Part shown: in pieces, positions 52,859 through 61,384 of the stretch
How the letters are laid out: every line of letters starts with the position of its first letter
Numbering within the stretch: position 1 is the first letter of the stretch
NCBI RefSeq assembly: GCF_008801815.1
Contig: NZ_VZOX01000003.1
Reading direction: 5' to 3' (one strand)
DNA from: Edwardsiella anguillarum
GTDB taxonomy: Bacteria > Pseudomonadota > Gammaproteobacteria > Enterobacterales > Enterobacteriaceae
Length of the DNA: 64,000 bases
Made by a program: the position numbers and the translations under genes
Notes under the pieces: model-generated
Told to the model about the DNA's origin: nothing
The model's input: only the letters and a program-made list of their open reading frames with translations
The model's database searches: none

Positions 52859-53799
52859 GCCTGTGCTCCCTCGTGACGGCGAATACGCGGATCGAGCGCG
52901 GCGTTCAGTAGGTCGACCGCCAGGTTACAGAGCACGAAGACCACCACCATGATCAGGGTGAAACACTGGATCACCGGATAGTCACGATTGAAGATGGCCG
53001 ACACGGCATAGCGGCCGACGCCGGGCCAGGCAAAGATGTTTTCGATGATCATCGTGCCGCCGATTAGCTCGCCGATGTGCATCCCGACGGCGGTGACGAT
53101 GGGCAGCGCGGCGTTGCGCAGGATATGACGCCGCTCGGTCTGGCGGCGATCCAGCCCGCGCAGCCGCGCCCACGTGACGTGGCGCTGACCGGCGACCTCC
53201 AGCATGCTGGCGCGCAGTAGGCGGGCGTTGATCGCCAGCGACATGAAGGCGATCGAGGCGGCGGGCAGGATCAGATGACGCCAGCTGCCGTAGCCCATCG
53301 CCGGCAGCCATTGCAGGTAGACCGCGAAGAGCATCACCAGCAGGAAGGCCAACCAGAAGTTCGGCATCGAGACACCGAGGAAGGCGATCAGCCGGACGAT
53401 GAAGTCTGGCAGGCGATCGCGATGGCGCGCCGCCCAGATCCCCAGCGGAATCGAGATGAGTAGGATCAGCAGCAGGGCCGCCCCCGCCAGTAACAGCGTC
53501 GCGGGCAGGAAGCCCAGCACGTCATCCAACACCGGGCGCTGGGTGGCGTAGGAGAGGCCGAAGTCTAGCTGTAGCGCCCGCCATAGCCAGTGGGCGTACT
53601 GCATCCATAGCGGCTGATCCAGCCCGAGCATGGCGCGGGTGGAGGCGACCATCTCGGGAGTCGGCGGGAGATTGGAGAGGCGCAGGTAGTCGAGCGCCGG
53701 ATCGCCGGTCCCCAGGCGCAGCATCAGGAAGATGAGTAGCGAGGCGGCGAAGATCATCGGGATTAACAGCAGCAGGCGCCGCACAACGTAACGCCACAT
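52855..53799 (-). CDS. nikB: Nickel ABC importer, permease subunit NikB
   Basis: 314-residue permease: initial helix LLLIPMIFAASLLIFLMLRL, the DppB/NikB-type DYLRLSNLPPTPEMVASTRAMLGLDQPLWMQY periplasmic segment, and the EAA loop HVTWARLRGLDRRQTERRHILRNAALPIVTAVG. Stop of nikA overlaps its start by one base; four-base overlap with nikC. Confidence 0.94.
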   Translation of the reverse strand: MWRYVVRRLLLLIPMIFAASLLIFLMLRLGTGDPALDYLRLSNLPPTPEMVASTRAMLGLDQPLWMQYAHWLWRALQLDFGLSYATQRPVLDDVLGFLPATLLLAGAALLLILLISIPLGIWAARHRDRLPDFIVRLIAFLGVSMPNFWLAFLLVMLFAVYLQWLPAMGYGSWRHLILPAASIAFMSLAINARLLRASMLEVAGQRHVTWARLRGLDRRQTERRHILRNAALPIVTAVGMHIGELIGGTMIIENIFAWPGVGRYAVSAIFNRDYPVIQCFTLIMVVVFVLCNLAVDLLNAALDPRIRRHEGAQA

Positions 53800-55367
53800 C
53801 AGGGGGCCTCCGGGGTGATCTGTTCGAAGGGGATCTCCGAGGCGATGGGCGCATACGGGATGGGGCCGAGCGCCGGCTTCGCGACCACCATCGTCGAGAC
53901 ATAGCTGATGGGCAGATAGACCGCCTGGCGATGTAGTCGAGTCAGGATGTCTCGATACAGCTCCCGGCGCTGTTGCTCGTCGCTGGTGGTGAGGACGTCG
54001 CCGATTAGCCGATCGATCTGCGCCTTATCGGGCAGGCCGCGTTGCGCCTGGAAGTCGGCATGCGACGGGACGCGCATCGAGCTCATGAAGGCGTGCGGGT
54101 CGTAGGGTGCGCCCCAGGTCCGGTTGAAAATCATGCCGAAGCGGCCATCACGCTGGCGGGCGAAGATGCTGCTCTCCTCCTCCGCGACGAGCGTGATGTC
54201 AACGCCGATCTGGCGCATATCCCCTTGAATGATCTCGGCCATCGACTTACTCAGGGCGTCGGTGCCGACGAAGGCCAGCTCGATGCGTAGCGGCTTGCCC
54301 TGTTTTTCACGGATCGTTTTGCCTGCGGGCAGTAGCCACCCCGCCTGTTCTAACCGCGCGCGAGCCTGCTGGGGGTCATACTGCCGTGGCGCGAGCCCAA
54401 TGTCGGCGTAGGGAACGCTGGGGGCGAACAGAGTATCGGCCACCCGTTGGGTGCCATACAGGGCGTGAGCGATCAGCGCGGGCTTATTGACCGCGTGATT
54501 CAGCGCCTCACGCACCGCCAGCTCGTCGGTCGGCGCCTGGGCGGAGTTGAGCGCCAGCACGACCGTCTCGACGGGGGCGGAGAGCTGCGTGCGGTAGCCG
54601 GGGGTCTGGCTAAAGCGGGCGAAGGTGTCGAGGGGCAGCAGCCCCTCATTGCCATACAGCAGATCGATCTCGCCGGTCTCGAAGGCCACGGCGCGCGTGG
54701 TGGCGTCGGGGATCACCTTGACGGTGATCTGACGCAAGGCCGGTTTGTGGCCCCAGTAGCGTTCGTTACGCACCAACACATCGTATTGATTGAGTTTGCT
54801 ACTTTTTAGCATCCAGGGGCCGGTGCCGATCGGTTGCTGGATACCGAGATGGCTGCCCTGCGCCTTGAACTGTGACGGGGCGATGAAACGGAAGGGGCGC
54901 GGCAGCGCCAGCTCCTGCAGGAAGGGGTAGTAGGCGCTTTTGAGGGTGATCTGCAACGTCTGCGGGGCGGTCGCCTGGACGTCGACGATCTGATTGGCCA
55001 ACTCCAGCCAGGCGTGGCGCTGGCGATTCGCCAGTACCGCGTGGAAGTTGGCGGCGGCGGCCTCGGCATCGAACGGCTCGCCGTTGGAGAAGGTCACCCC
55101 TTGGCGCAGGACAAAGGTCCAGACCTTACCATCGGCGGAGTGGTGCCAACGCTCGGCCAACCAGGGGATCACTGAACCATTCGCCTGGTACTTGACCAGC
55201 GGTTCATACACCATGCTCTGGGCGAACATCTGATTAGGGGCATACAGGTGTGGATTCAGCGGTCCGACATTGGTCGGCCAGGCGGTGGTGATTTGCTCCA
55301 CGGCGGCGTGGGCGAATAGGGTGGCGCAGCTGAGCAACGCGCAGAGGGTGCGGCGGAGTCGGGACAA
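53799..55367 (-). CDS. nikA: Periplasmic nickel-binding protein NikA
   Basis: 522-residue solute-binding protein (E. coli 524). Signal peptide (LCALLSCATLFAHA-AVE), then the SBP class 5 fold: TTAWPTNVGPLNPHLYAPNQMFAQSMVYEPLVKYQANG, IPWLAERWHHSADGKVWTFVLRQGVTFSNGEPFDAEA, and RTWGAPYDPHAFMSSMR near residue 400. The start appears to be TTG 55367, spaced about 8 bases from GAGG; no ATG gives a complete signal peptide. Captures Ni2+ (as a chelate) and delivers it to NikBCDE. A NikR-type operator lies just upstream. Confidence 0.93.
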   Translation of the reverse strand: MSRLRRTLCALLSCATLFAHAAVEQITTAWPTNVGPLNPHLYAPNQMFAQSMVYEPLVKYQANGSVIPWLAERWHHSADGKVWTFVLRQGVTFSNGEPFDAEAAAANFHAVLANRQRHAWLELANQIVDVQATAPQTLQITLKSAYYPFLQELALPRPFRFIAPSQFKAQGSHLGIQQPIGTGPWMLKSSKLNQYDVLVRNERYWGHKPALRQITVKVIPDATTRAVAFETGEIDLLYGNEGLLPLDTFARFSQTPGYRTQLSAPVETVVLALNSAQAPTDELAVREALNHAVNKPALIAHALYGTQRVADTLFAPSVPYADIGLAPRQYDPQQARARLEQAGWLLPAGKTIREKQGKPLRIELAFVGTDALSKSMAEIIQGDMRQIGVDITLVAEEESSIFARQRDGRFGMIFNRTWGAPYDPHAFMSSMRVPSHADFQAQRGLPDKAQIDRLIGDVLTTSDEQQRRELYRDILTRLHRQAVYLPISYVSTMVVAKPALGPIPYAPIASEIPFEQITPEAP

Positions 55368-55709
55368 AGCGGTGGCCTCAAGTTAGGGATGAGTAATGAG
55401 TATGATGATTTTATAAATTCTGCATACGATTAATGTGTGATGGATCAATGAAATGGCAATATGTAAAAATATGTTGCTGGCGTGACCTGCAGGACCGATG
55501 AGATCGGCGTGATCGGGCCGGGGGGGCGTGCTTCATATCGTCCGGAGGGCAATCGATATGGCGGCGGCGATACCGGGGGAGGCGGGTCGGGAATAGGCCG
55601 CTGCTCGCTGACCGTGTCGTAGCCTACCTAGGGGGCGTAGCGAGGTTTCCCCCTGTTTTCGATCCTGTGTTAGGATAAACGGGTTTACCGTGATTGACTG
55701 CTGACCTGA
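55368..55709. other. Divergent nikA / nanR intergenic region
   Basis: 342 bases between divergent operons. It contains the NikR-type operator near nikA; nothing else beyond nanR's own promoter, not resolved, was recognised. Confidence 0.5.
55400..55427. promoter_or_regulatory. NikR-type operator upstream of nikA
   Basis: GTATGA-N16-GCATAC, compared with the E. coli nik operator GTATGA-N16-TCATAC: one half-site perfect, the other 5 of 6, with exact spacing. It begins 33 bases upstream of the nikA start, the right place for Ni-dependent repression. Confidence 0.85.
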
Positions 55710-56501
55710 ATGGACGCTATGAACGACTTCGATCCCACCACGCTCTCCTCGCCTGCGGCTATCGGCCATAACCTGCGCCGTCGTCCGTTGGTGCGCAAGA
55801 AGCTGTCGGAGATGGTGGAAGAGGAGTTAGAGCAGATGATCCGCCGCCGCGAGTTTGGCGAGGGAGAGCAGCTGCCCTCCGAGCGTGAGCTGATGGCGTT
55901 CTTCAACGTGGGCCGTCCGTCGGTGCGTGAGGCCCTGGCGGCTCTGAAGCGCAAGGGGTTGGTGCAGATCAACAACGGCGAGCGCGCCCGCATCTCGCGC
56001 CCCTCCGCCGATACCATCATCGGTGAGCTGTCCGGCATGGCCAAGGACTTTCTCTCCCATCCGGGGGGCATCGCCCACTTTGAACAGCTGCGCCTGTTCT
56101 TTGAGTCTAGTCTGGTGCGCTATGCGGCCGAACACGCGACGGATGCGCAGGTCGCATTGCTCGAGCAGACCCTGGCCATCAATAGCCAGTCGCTGGACGA
56201 CAACGCCCTATTTATTCGCTCCGACGTCGATTTCCACCGGGTACTGGCCGGGATCCCCGGTAATCCGATCTTCATGGCGATCCATGTCGCCCTGCTTGAT
56301 TGGCTGTTGGCGGCGCGTCCTGCGGTCGCTGATGCCGATCTGTATGAGCATAATAATACAAGTTATCAACAACATATCGAAATCTTCAACGCCATCCGCC
56401 GCCATGATCCCGACCAGGCCGATCGCGCGTTGCAGACGCATCTCAACAGTGTCTTCGCCAGCTGGCAAACCCTGAGCGCACAGTCGTCATCCGACGAATA
56501 G
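55710..56501 (+). CDS. nanR: GntR-family sialic acid regulator NanR
   Basis: 263 residues, same length as E. coli NanR. N-terminal winged helix (RKKLSEMVEEELEQMIRRREFGEGEQLPSERELMAFFNVGRPSVREALAALKRKGLV) and a FadR/FCD-type effector domain (HFEQLRLFFESSLVRYAAEHATD, SDVDFHRVLAGIPGNPIF, HNNTSYQQHIEIFNAIRRHD). It represses nan genes until N-acetylneuraminate binds. Upstream of nanA on the same strand, with the GGTATA operator between them. Confidence 0.95.
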   Translation: MDAMNDFDPTTLSSPAAIGHNLRRRPLVRKKLSEMVEEELEQMIRRREFGEGEQLPSERELMAFFNVGRPSVREALAALKRKGLVQINNGERARISRPSADTIIGELSGMAKDFLSHPGGIAHFEQLRLFFESSLVRYAAEHATDAQVALLEQTLAINSQSLDDNALFIRSDVDFHRVLAGIPGNPIFMAIHVALLDWLLAARPAVADADLYEHNNTSYQQHIEIFNAIRRHDPDQADRALQTHLNSVFASWQTLSAQSSSDE

Positions 56502-56577
56502 TGACGATCCTAACGATCATTTAGTGAACTCGATCGCACAATAACGCTGTGGTCGTGGGCTGTCGATTATTTAGTCT

Positions 56578-56600
56578 GGTATAACAGGTATACAGGTATG
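56578..56600 (+). promoter_or_regulatory. NanR operator (three GGTATA repeats)
   Basis: GGTATA at 56578 and 56587 and GGTATG at 56595, spaced as in the E. coli nanATEK operator (3 and 2 bases between hexamers). Located 36 bases before the nanA start. Confidence 0.92.
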
Positions 56601-56635
56601 TAGTTAGACAATATACACTATCGACAGAGGTCATC

Positions 56636-57532
56636 ATGGCAAGAGAGTTAAGAGGCGTAATGCCCGCATTGTTAACACCGTTCGACCATCAACAGCGGCT
56701 GGACACCGAGAGTCTGCGCCGCCTGGTGCGGTTTAACATCGCACAGGGCATCGATGGGCTGTATGTCGGTGGCTCCACCGGGGAAGCCTTCATGCAGAGC
56801 CGGGAAGAGCGCGAGCAGGTGCTGGAGATCGTCGCCGATGAGGCGCAGGGGAAGGTGACCCTGCTCGCCCACGTCGGCGCGATCGGCACGGCGGAGAGCC
56901 AGCAGTTGGCCCAGGCGGCGCGGCGTTACGGTTTTGACGCCGTCTCGGCGGTCACCCCGTTCTACTACCCCTTTAGCTTCGCCGAACACTGCGACCACTA
57001 CCGTGCCATCATCGAGGCGGCCGATGGCTTACCGATGGTGGTGTACAACATTCCGGCGTTGAGCGGCGTGAAGCTGACGCTCGATCAGATCAACACCCTG
57101 GTCACCCTGCCGGGTGTCGAGGCGCTGAAGCAAACCTCCGGTGACCTGTACCAGATGGAGCAGATCCGCCGCGCCCATCCCGACTTGGTGCTCTACAACG
57201 GCTACGATGAGATCTTCGCCAGCGGCCTGCTGGCCGGGGCCGACGGGGGCATCGGTAGCACCTATAACATTATGGGATGGCGCTATCAGGCGATCGCCCG
57301 GGCGCTGCAAGCGGGTGACGTGCCGACGGCGCGCTCGCTGCAGAGCGAATGCAACCAGGTGATCGATCTGTTGATCAAGGCCGGGGTATTCCGCGGGTTG
57401 AAGATGGTGCTGCACTATATGGATGTCCTCTCCGTACCGCTGTGTCGCAAGCCGTTTATCCCGGTTGAGGCGTGCTACTTGCCGGCGCTGAAGGCGTTAG
57501 CCGAGCAACTGATGGCCGAGCGGGCGGGTTAA
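56636..57532 (+). CDS. nanA: N-acetylneuraminate lyase NanA
   Basis: 298-residue class I aldolase splitting sialic acid to N-acetylmannosamine and pyruvate. Substrate carboxylate loop GGSTGEAF near residue 46, catalytic Tyr in MVVYNIPALSGV (about 137), Schiff-base Lys in VEALKQTSGDLYQ (about 165), and GADGGIGSTYNIMG near 205. All catalytic positions are present, so this gene looks intact, unlike later members of the locus. Confidence 0.95.
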   Translation: MARELRGVMPALLTPFDHQQRLDTESLRRLVRFNIAQGIDGLYVGGSTGEAFMQSREEREQVLEIVADEAQGKVTLLAHVGAIGTAESQQLAQAARRYGFDAVSAVTPFYYPFSFAEHCDHYRAIIEAADGLPMVVYNIPALSGVKLTLDQINTLVTLPGVEALKQTSGDLYQMEQIRRAHPDLVLYNGYDEIFASGLLAGADGGIGSTYNIMGWRYQAIARALQAGDVPTARSLQSECNQVIDLLIKAGVFRGLKMVLHYMDVLSVPLCRKPFIPVEACYLPALKALAEQLMAERAG

Positions 57533-57652
57533 TGGCCTAACCTCCATGCGGGAGGCGTGACGCCGTTCCGGCCGCACAACGCGAGGAACCTAGGCCGGCT
57601 GTCCGCGCCTCCCTGCACATAACAATGAAAAACAGAGCATCGGGAGAGTGAC

Positions 57653-59143
57653 ATGAGTAGTACAACCCAGAACATCCCGTGGTATCGCCATCTCAATCGG
57701 TCGCAGTGGAGAGCCTTTTCCGCCGCCTGGTTGGGGTACCTGCTTGATGGTTTTGACTTTGTTTTAATTGCCCTGGTATTGACCGATGTTCAGGCTGAGT
57801 TCGGGCTGACGACGGTACAGGCGGCTAGCCTGATCTCCGCCGCCTTTATTTCCCGCTGGTTCGGCGGGCTGATGCTGGGCGCCATGGGCGACCGCTACGG
57901 CCGTCGTCTGGCGATGGTATCCAGTATTATCCTCTTTTCCGTCGGGACCTTAGCCTGCGGCCTGGCGCCGGGCTACACCACCATGTTTATCGCCCGCCTG
58001 GTGATCGGCATGGGGATGGCGGGGGAGTATGGCTCCAGCGCCACCTATGTCATCGAGAGCTGGCCCAGGCAGCTGCGTAACAAGGCCAGCGGTTTCCTGA
58101 TCTCCGGCTTCTCCGTCGGCGCGGTGGTGGCGGCTCAGGTCTATAGCCTGGTGGTGCCCACCTGGGGCTGGCGCGCCCTGTTCTTCATCGGCATCCTGCC
58201 GATCATCTTCGCCCTCTGGCTGCGTAAAAATATTCCGGAGGCACATGACTGGAAAGAGAAGCATGCCGGTAAGGCGCCGGTTCGTACCATGGTAGATATC
58301 CTCTATCGTGGTGAACATCGGGTGATTAACATGCTGATGACGGCGGTCGCCGCCATCGCCCTGTGGTTCTGCTTCGCGGGTGACTTACAGAATGCGGCCA
58401 TCGTGGCGATCCTGGGGCTGCTGTGCGCCGCCATCTTCATCAGTTTTATGGTGCAGAGCAGCGGTAAACGTTGGCCCACCGGGGTGATGTTGATGGTGGT
58501 GGTGCTGTTCGCCTTCCTCTACTCCTGGCCGATCCAGGCGCTGCTGCCCACCTATCTGAAAACCGAGCTGGACTATAGCCCGGCCATCGTGGCGCAGGTT
58601 CTGTTCTTCAGTGGCTTCGGCGCGGCGGTTGGCTGCTGTGTCGGCGGTTTTCTCGGTGACTGGCTGGGTAGCCGTAAGGCGTATGCCTACAGCCTGCTGG
58701 CCTCTCAATTACTGATTATCCCGGTGTTTTCCATCGGTGGGACGCAGGTTTGGGTACTGGGTATTCTGTTGTTCTTCCAGCAGATGTTGGGGCAAGGCAT
58801 CTCGGGGATCCTGCCGAAGCTGATCGGCGGTTACTTCGATACCGATCAACGGGCGGCCGGTTTGGGCTTTACCTACAACGTCGGGGCGCTCGGGGGCGCA
58901 TTGGCGCCGATCCTCGGGGCGTTGATCGCCCAACGTCTGGATCTCGGTACCGCCTTGTGTTCTCTCTCTTTCAGCCTGACCTTCGTGGTGATCCTGCTGA
59001 TCGGTCTCGACATGCCCTCGCGGGTACAGCGTTGGCTGCGTCCGGAGGCGCTGCGCACGCACGATGCGATCGACGGCAAACCCTTCAGCGGCGCGGTTCC
59101 CTTCGGTGGTTACAAGGGTAACGTAGCGAAGAGTAAAGGGTAG
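57653..59143 (+). CDS. nanT: Sialic acid MFS transporter NanT
   Basis: 496-residue sialate:H+ symporter, same length as E. coli NanT, with 12-14 helices. N-terminal IPWYRHLNRSQWRAFSAAWLGYLLDGFDFVLIALVLTDV, motif A GAMGDRYGRRLAM, the sugar-porter-like RLVIGMGMAGEYGSSATYVIESWP, and C-terminal AVPFGGYKGN. 120 bases after nanA, same strand. The gene appears complete. Confidence 0.95.
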   Translation: MSSTTQNIPWYRHLNRSQWRAFSAAWLGYLLDGFDFVLIALVLTDVQAEFGLTTVQAASLISAAFISRWFGGLMLGAMGDRYGRRLAMVSSIILFSVGTLACGLAPGYTTMFIARLVIGMGMAGEYGSSATYVIESWPRQLRNKASGFLISGFSVGAVVAAQVYSLVVPTWGWRALFFIGILPIIFALWLRKNIPEAHDWKEKHAGKAPVRTMVDILYRGEHRVINMLMTAVAAIALWFCFAGDLQNAAIVAILGLLCAAIFISFMVQSSGKRWPTGVMLMVVVLFAFLYSWPIQALLPTYLKTELDYSPAIVAQVLFFSGFGAAVGCCVGGFLGDWLGSRKAYAYSLLASQLLIIPVFSIGGTQVWVLGILLFFQQMLGQGISGILPKLIGGYFDTDQRAAGLGFTYNVGALGGALAPILGALIAQRLDLGTALCSLSFSLTFVVILLIGLDMPSRVQRWLRPEALRTHDAIDGKPFSGAVPFGGYKGNVAKSKG

Positions 59144-59423
59144 GTGGTCAGAGGTATATCGGCTCGGCAGTTTACCGGGCCGGTTGTGAGGGGGCGGGAG
59201 GGATATTGCGTATGTCATGTCTTGAGCGTGCGGCGCATTGCACCAGCGCGCCGCGGGGAGCCGTCATCCCCTGCGTGCCGGCGCTGACGGGCGCCTGGTC
59301 GGGGTACCGGCGATGCGGGGCCGCATTAGGTCAACACGGCGGGAGGCGTAGCGTCGCGGTATCTTTCCTACGCCTGACACAGCCAGATTTCGGACATCGC
59401 GCCGCGGTAGGCGGGGTAACACG
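59144..59423 (+). pseudogene. nanT-nanK gap, possible nanE relic
   Basis: E. coli has nanE (ManNAc-6-P epimerase, ~229 residues) here; only 280 bases remain. An ATG at 59212 behind a GGGAGGG site reads MSCLERAAHCTSAPRGAVIPCVP, which lines up loosely with the NanE start (MS.L......I..GGLIVSCQPVP), and a second frame near 59320 reads TAGGVASR, loosely like QAGAVAIR. If real, it is a severely deleted, frame-broken remnant. The match is weak and could be chance. Confidence 0.4.
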
Positions 59424-60200
59424 ATGAGTACGTTAGCGATCGATATCGGTGGGACGAAGCTGGCCTGCGCCCTGGTCGGGGCGGATCGACAGATCCGTGA
59501 GCGGCGAGAGCTGCCGACGCCGGCCAGCCAGACGCCGGATGCGCTGCGCACCGCCCTCCAGACGCTGGTGGCGCCGCTGCAGCGCCAGGCGTCACGCGTC
59601 GCCATCGCCTCCACCGGCATCATCCGCCAGGGGACGTTGCTGGCGATCAATCCCAGCAACTTGGGCGGTTTGCTGCGCTTTCCCCTGGTCGAGACCCTTC
59701 GCGAGCTGACCGGGTTGCCGACCTTGGCGCTGAACGATGCTCAGGCCGCGGCCTGGGCGGAGTATCAGCCCCTAGCGGTGCAGGTGCGCGACATGCTGTT
59801 TATTACCGCCTCCACCGGTGTCGGCAGCGGTATGGTGCGGGATGGGCGTCTGGTGCAGGGGCAAGGCGGATTGGCGGGCCACATCGGTCATACCCTGGCC
59901 GATCCCCAGGGGCCGCGCTGTGGCTGTGGCCGGGTGGGCTGTGTCGAGGCGATCGCCTCGGGATGCGGGATCGCGGCGGCGGCACGCGGGGCGTTGGCCG
60001 GCGCCGACATCAAGGCGGTGACGGATTGCCAGTGCGTGGTGATCGGCGGCAGCGTCGGGTTGGCCGAGGGGTATTTGCAGCAGGTGGCCCAGTTTTTAGC
60101 GGCAGAACCGGCGCCCTATCAGGTGGCGCTACGGGCGGCGTATTATCGCTACGATACGGGACTGTTGGGCGTGGCATGGCTGGCGCAAGGAGAGGGATGA
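59424..60200 (+). CDS. nanK: N-acetylmannosamine kinase NanK with internal deletion
   Basis: 258-residue ROK-family kinase (E. coli 291). N-terminal ATP motif LAIDIGGTKLACALVG, ALNDAQAAAWAEYQ with the catalytic Asp, GLAGHIGHTL and the zinc motif CGCGRVGCVEAIASG are present. Right after, ARGALAGAD joins directly to IKAVTDCQCVVIGGSVGLAEGY, skipping about 33 residues that E. coli has between these segments. The frame is kept, so a shortened protein is made, but loss of helices next to the zinc motif probably impairs it. Overlaps nanQ start by four bases. Confidence 0.85.
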   Translation: MSTLAIDIGGTKLACALVGADRQIRERRELPTPASQTPDALRTALQTLVAPLQRQASRVAIASTGIIRQGTLLAINPSNLGGLLRFPLVETLRELTGLPTLALNDAQAAAWAEYQPLAVQVRDMLFITASTGVGSGMVRDGRLVQGQGGLAGHIGHTLADPQGPRCGCGRVGCVEAIASGCGIAAAARGALAGADIKAVTDCQCVVIGGSVGLAEGYLQQVAQFLAAEPAPYQVALRAAYYRYDTGLLGVAWLAQGEG

Positions 60201-60674
60201 TGCTGCTGGGCGATGTACAGGGGCTGAATGGGGCCGGACTGCATCCACGGTTACACGCGGCGTTGTGCCGTGCCTTGGCGGCGATGCCAGACGGCGGCGG
60301 ATAAGGCACCGGGGCGCTATGCGTTGGACGGCGACGATATCTTTATGAATGTCATGTAGCTGACCACGCAGGTACTGCAGGAGAAGGCGGCGGAGCTGCA
60401 TGCGGACTATATCGACATTCAGCTGCTGCTGAGCGGGGAGGAGCGCATCTTCTACGGGGGTGCCGGTACGGCGCGCGCCTGCGAGGCGTGGCGTGAGGAG
60501 GAGGATTATCAGCGGTGTCAGCAGATCACCCGTGAACAGTGGGTCATGCTGCATCCCGGGATATTTGCCCTCTTTATGCCGGGCGAGCCGCATAAGCCGG
60601 GCTGTCGGGTGGGGGAGGCGCAGGCCATCGCCAAGGTGGTGATCAAGGTCCGCGCCAGCCTGTTGGCCGCCTAA
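60197..60674 (+). pseudogene. nanQ: nanQ (yhcH) pseudogene, N-acetylneuraminate anomerase/YhcH-like
   Basis: The start MMLLGDVQGLNGAGLHPRLHAAL matches YhcH, but a frameshift near 60290 leads to TAA at 60302. The correct frame continues DKAPGRYALDGDDIFMNVM, then an in-frame TAG at 60357 where the family has Gln or another residue, then LTTQVLQEKAAELHADYIDIQLLL ... FALFMPGEPHKPGC ... KVVIKVRASLLAA to TAA 60674. Two independent lesions make this a pseudogene. The family handles sialic acid anomers in the nan regulon. Confidence 0.88.
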
Positions 60675-60722
60675 GTTAGGCCGCCGAGAGGTGACCGGTT
60701 GCTGCGATCTGGCGCGCCGCGC

Positions 60723-61301
60723 TTAGTGGATCAGGCGCTGCACGACGTCCATGATCTCCTGCTGCGCCAGGGCGACGCCTTCGGGGGTCGGATCCAGGAT
60801 CAGCTCATCGGCATAGCCATTGATCAGGGCGATGATCTGGCGCGCGCGGCGCGGGGCGTCGGCAATGATAAACTCGCCCACCTGCGCTCCGCGTAGCAGG
60901 ATGTTCTGCAGGGTGCGGTGCCAGTCAACGAGGATTTGGCTGTAGCTGGCGGCAAACTGTGGGTCGCACAGCGAGGCATTCCAGGCATCCAGGTAGATAC
61001 GCCAGGAGGCGTCTTGATGAGTGGGTAAGTTATCGCGAATAAACACGCTGAGTGCCTCGCTGGGCGTCAGGGGCGCCAGACGACGCTCCAGCTCGGCGAT
61101 CTCGTGGTGAAAGAAATGCTCCACCGCACAGATGGAGAGGGTGTTCCAGTCCTTGAAATAGTGGTAGACATGGCTGCGCGCCAGCCCCGCTTTTTCGGCG
61201 ACGTCGCGCGTCGATACCGCCGCCATTCCCTTCTCCTTAAACAGGGCCAAGACCGTCTCGATAATCATGTTTTTGCGTTGTTCGGTGGATGGACGCGCCA
61301 T
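60723..61301 (-). CDS. TetR-family transcriptional regulator
   Basis: 192 residues: N-terminal HTH (RKNMIIETVLALFKEKGMAAVSTRDVAEKAGLARSHVYHYFKDWNTL) and a ligand domain with a BetI-like WRIYLDAWNASLCDPQFAASYSQILVDWHRTL segment. ATG 61301 is taken because MARPSTEQRK is a typical start and GAGG is close upstream. It lies 83 bases downstream of the flavin amine oxidase on the same strand and probably regulates it; ligand perhaps an amine, inferred from context. Confidence 0.85.
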   Translation of the reverse strand: MARPSTEQRKNMIIETVLALFKEKGMAAVSTRDVAEKAGLARSHVYHYFKDWNTLSICAVEHFFHHEIAELERRLAPLTPSEALSVFIRDNLPTHQDASWRIYLDAWNASLCDPQFAASYSQILVDWHRTLQNILLRGAQVGEFIIADAPRRARQIIALINGYADELILDPTPEGVALAQQEIMDVVQRLIH

Positions 61302-61384
61302 GGTAACCTCGTTCGTCATACCGCTATGGAATGCCATGCGCTGCACGGCGTTGGCGCGTATTATTACATGTTCGGCTGCGAAAA

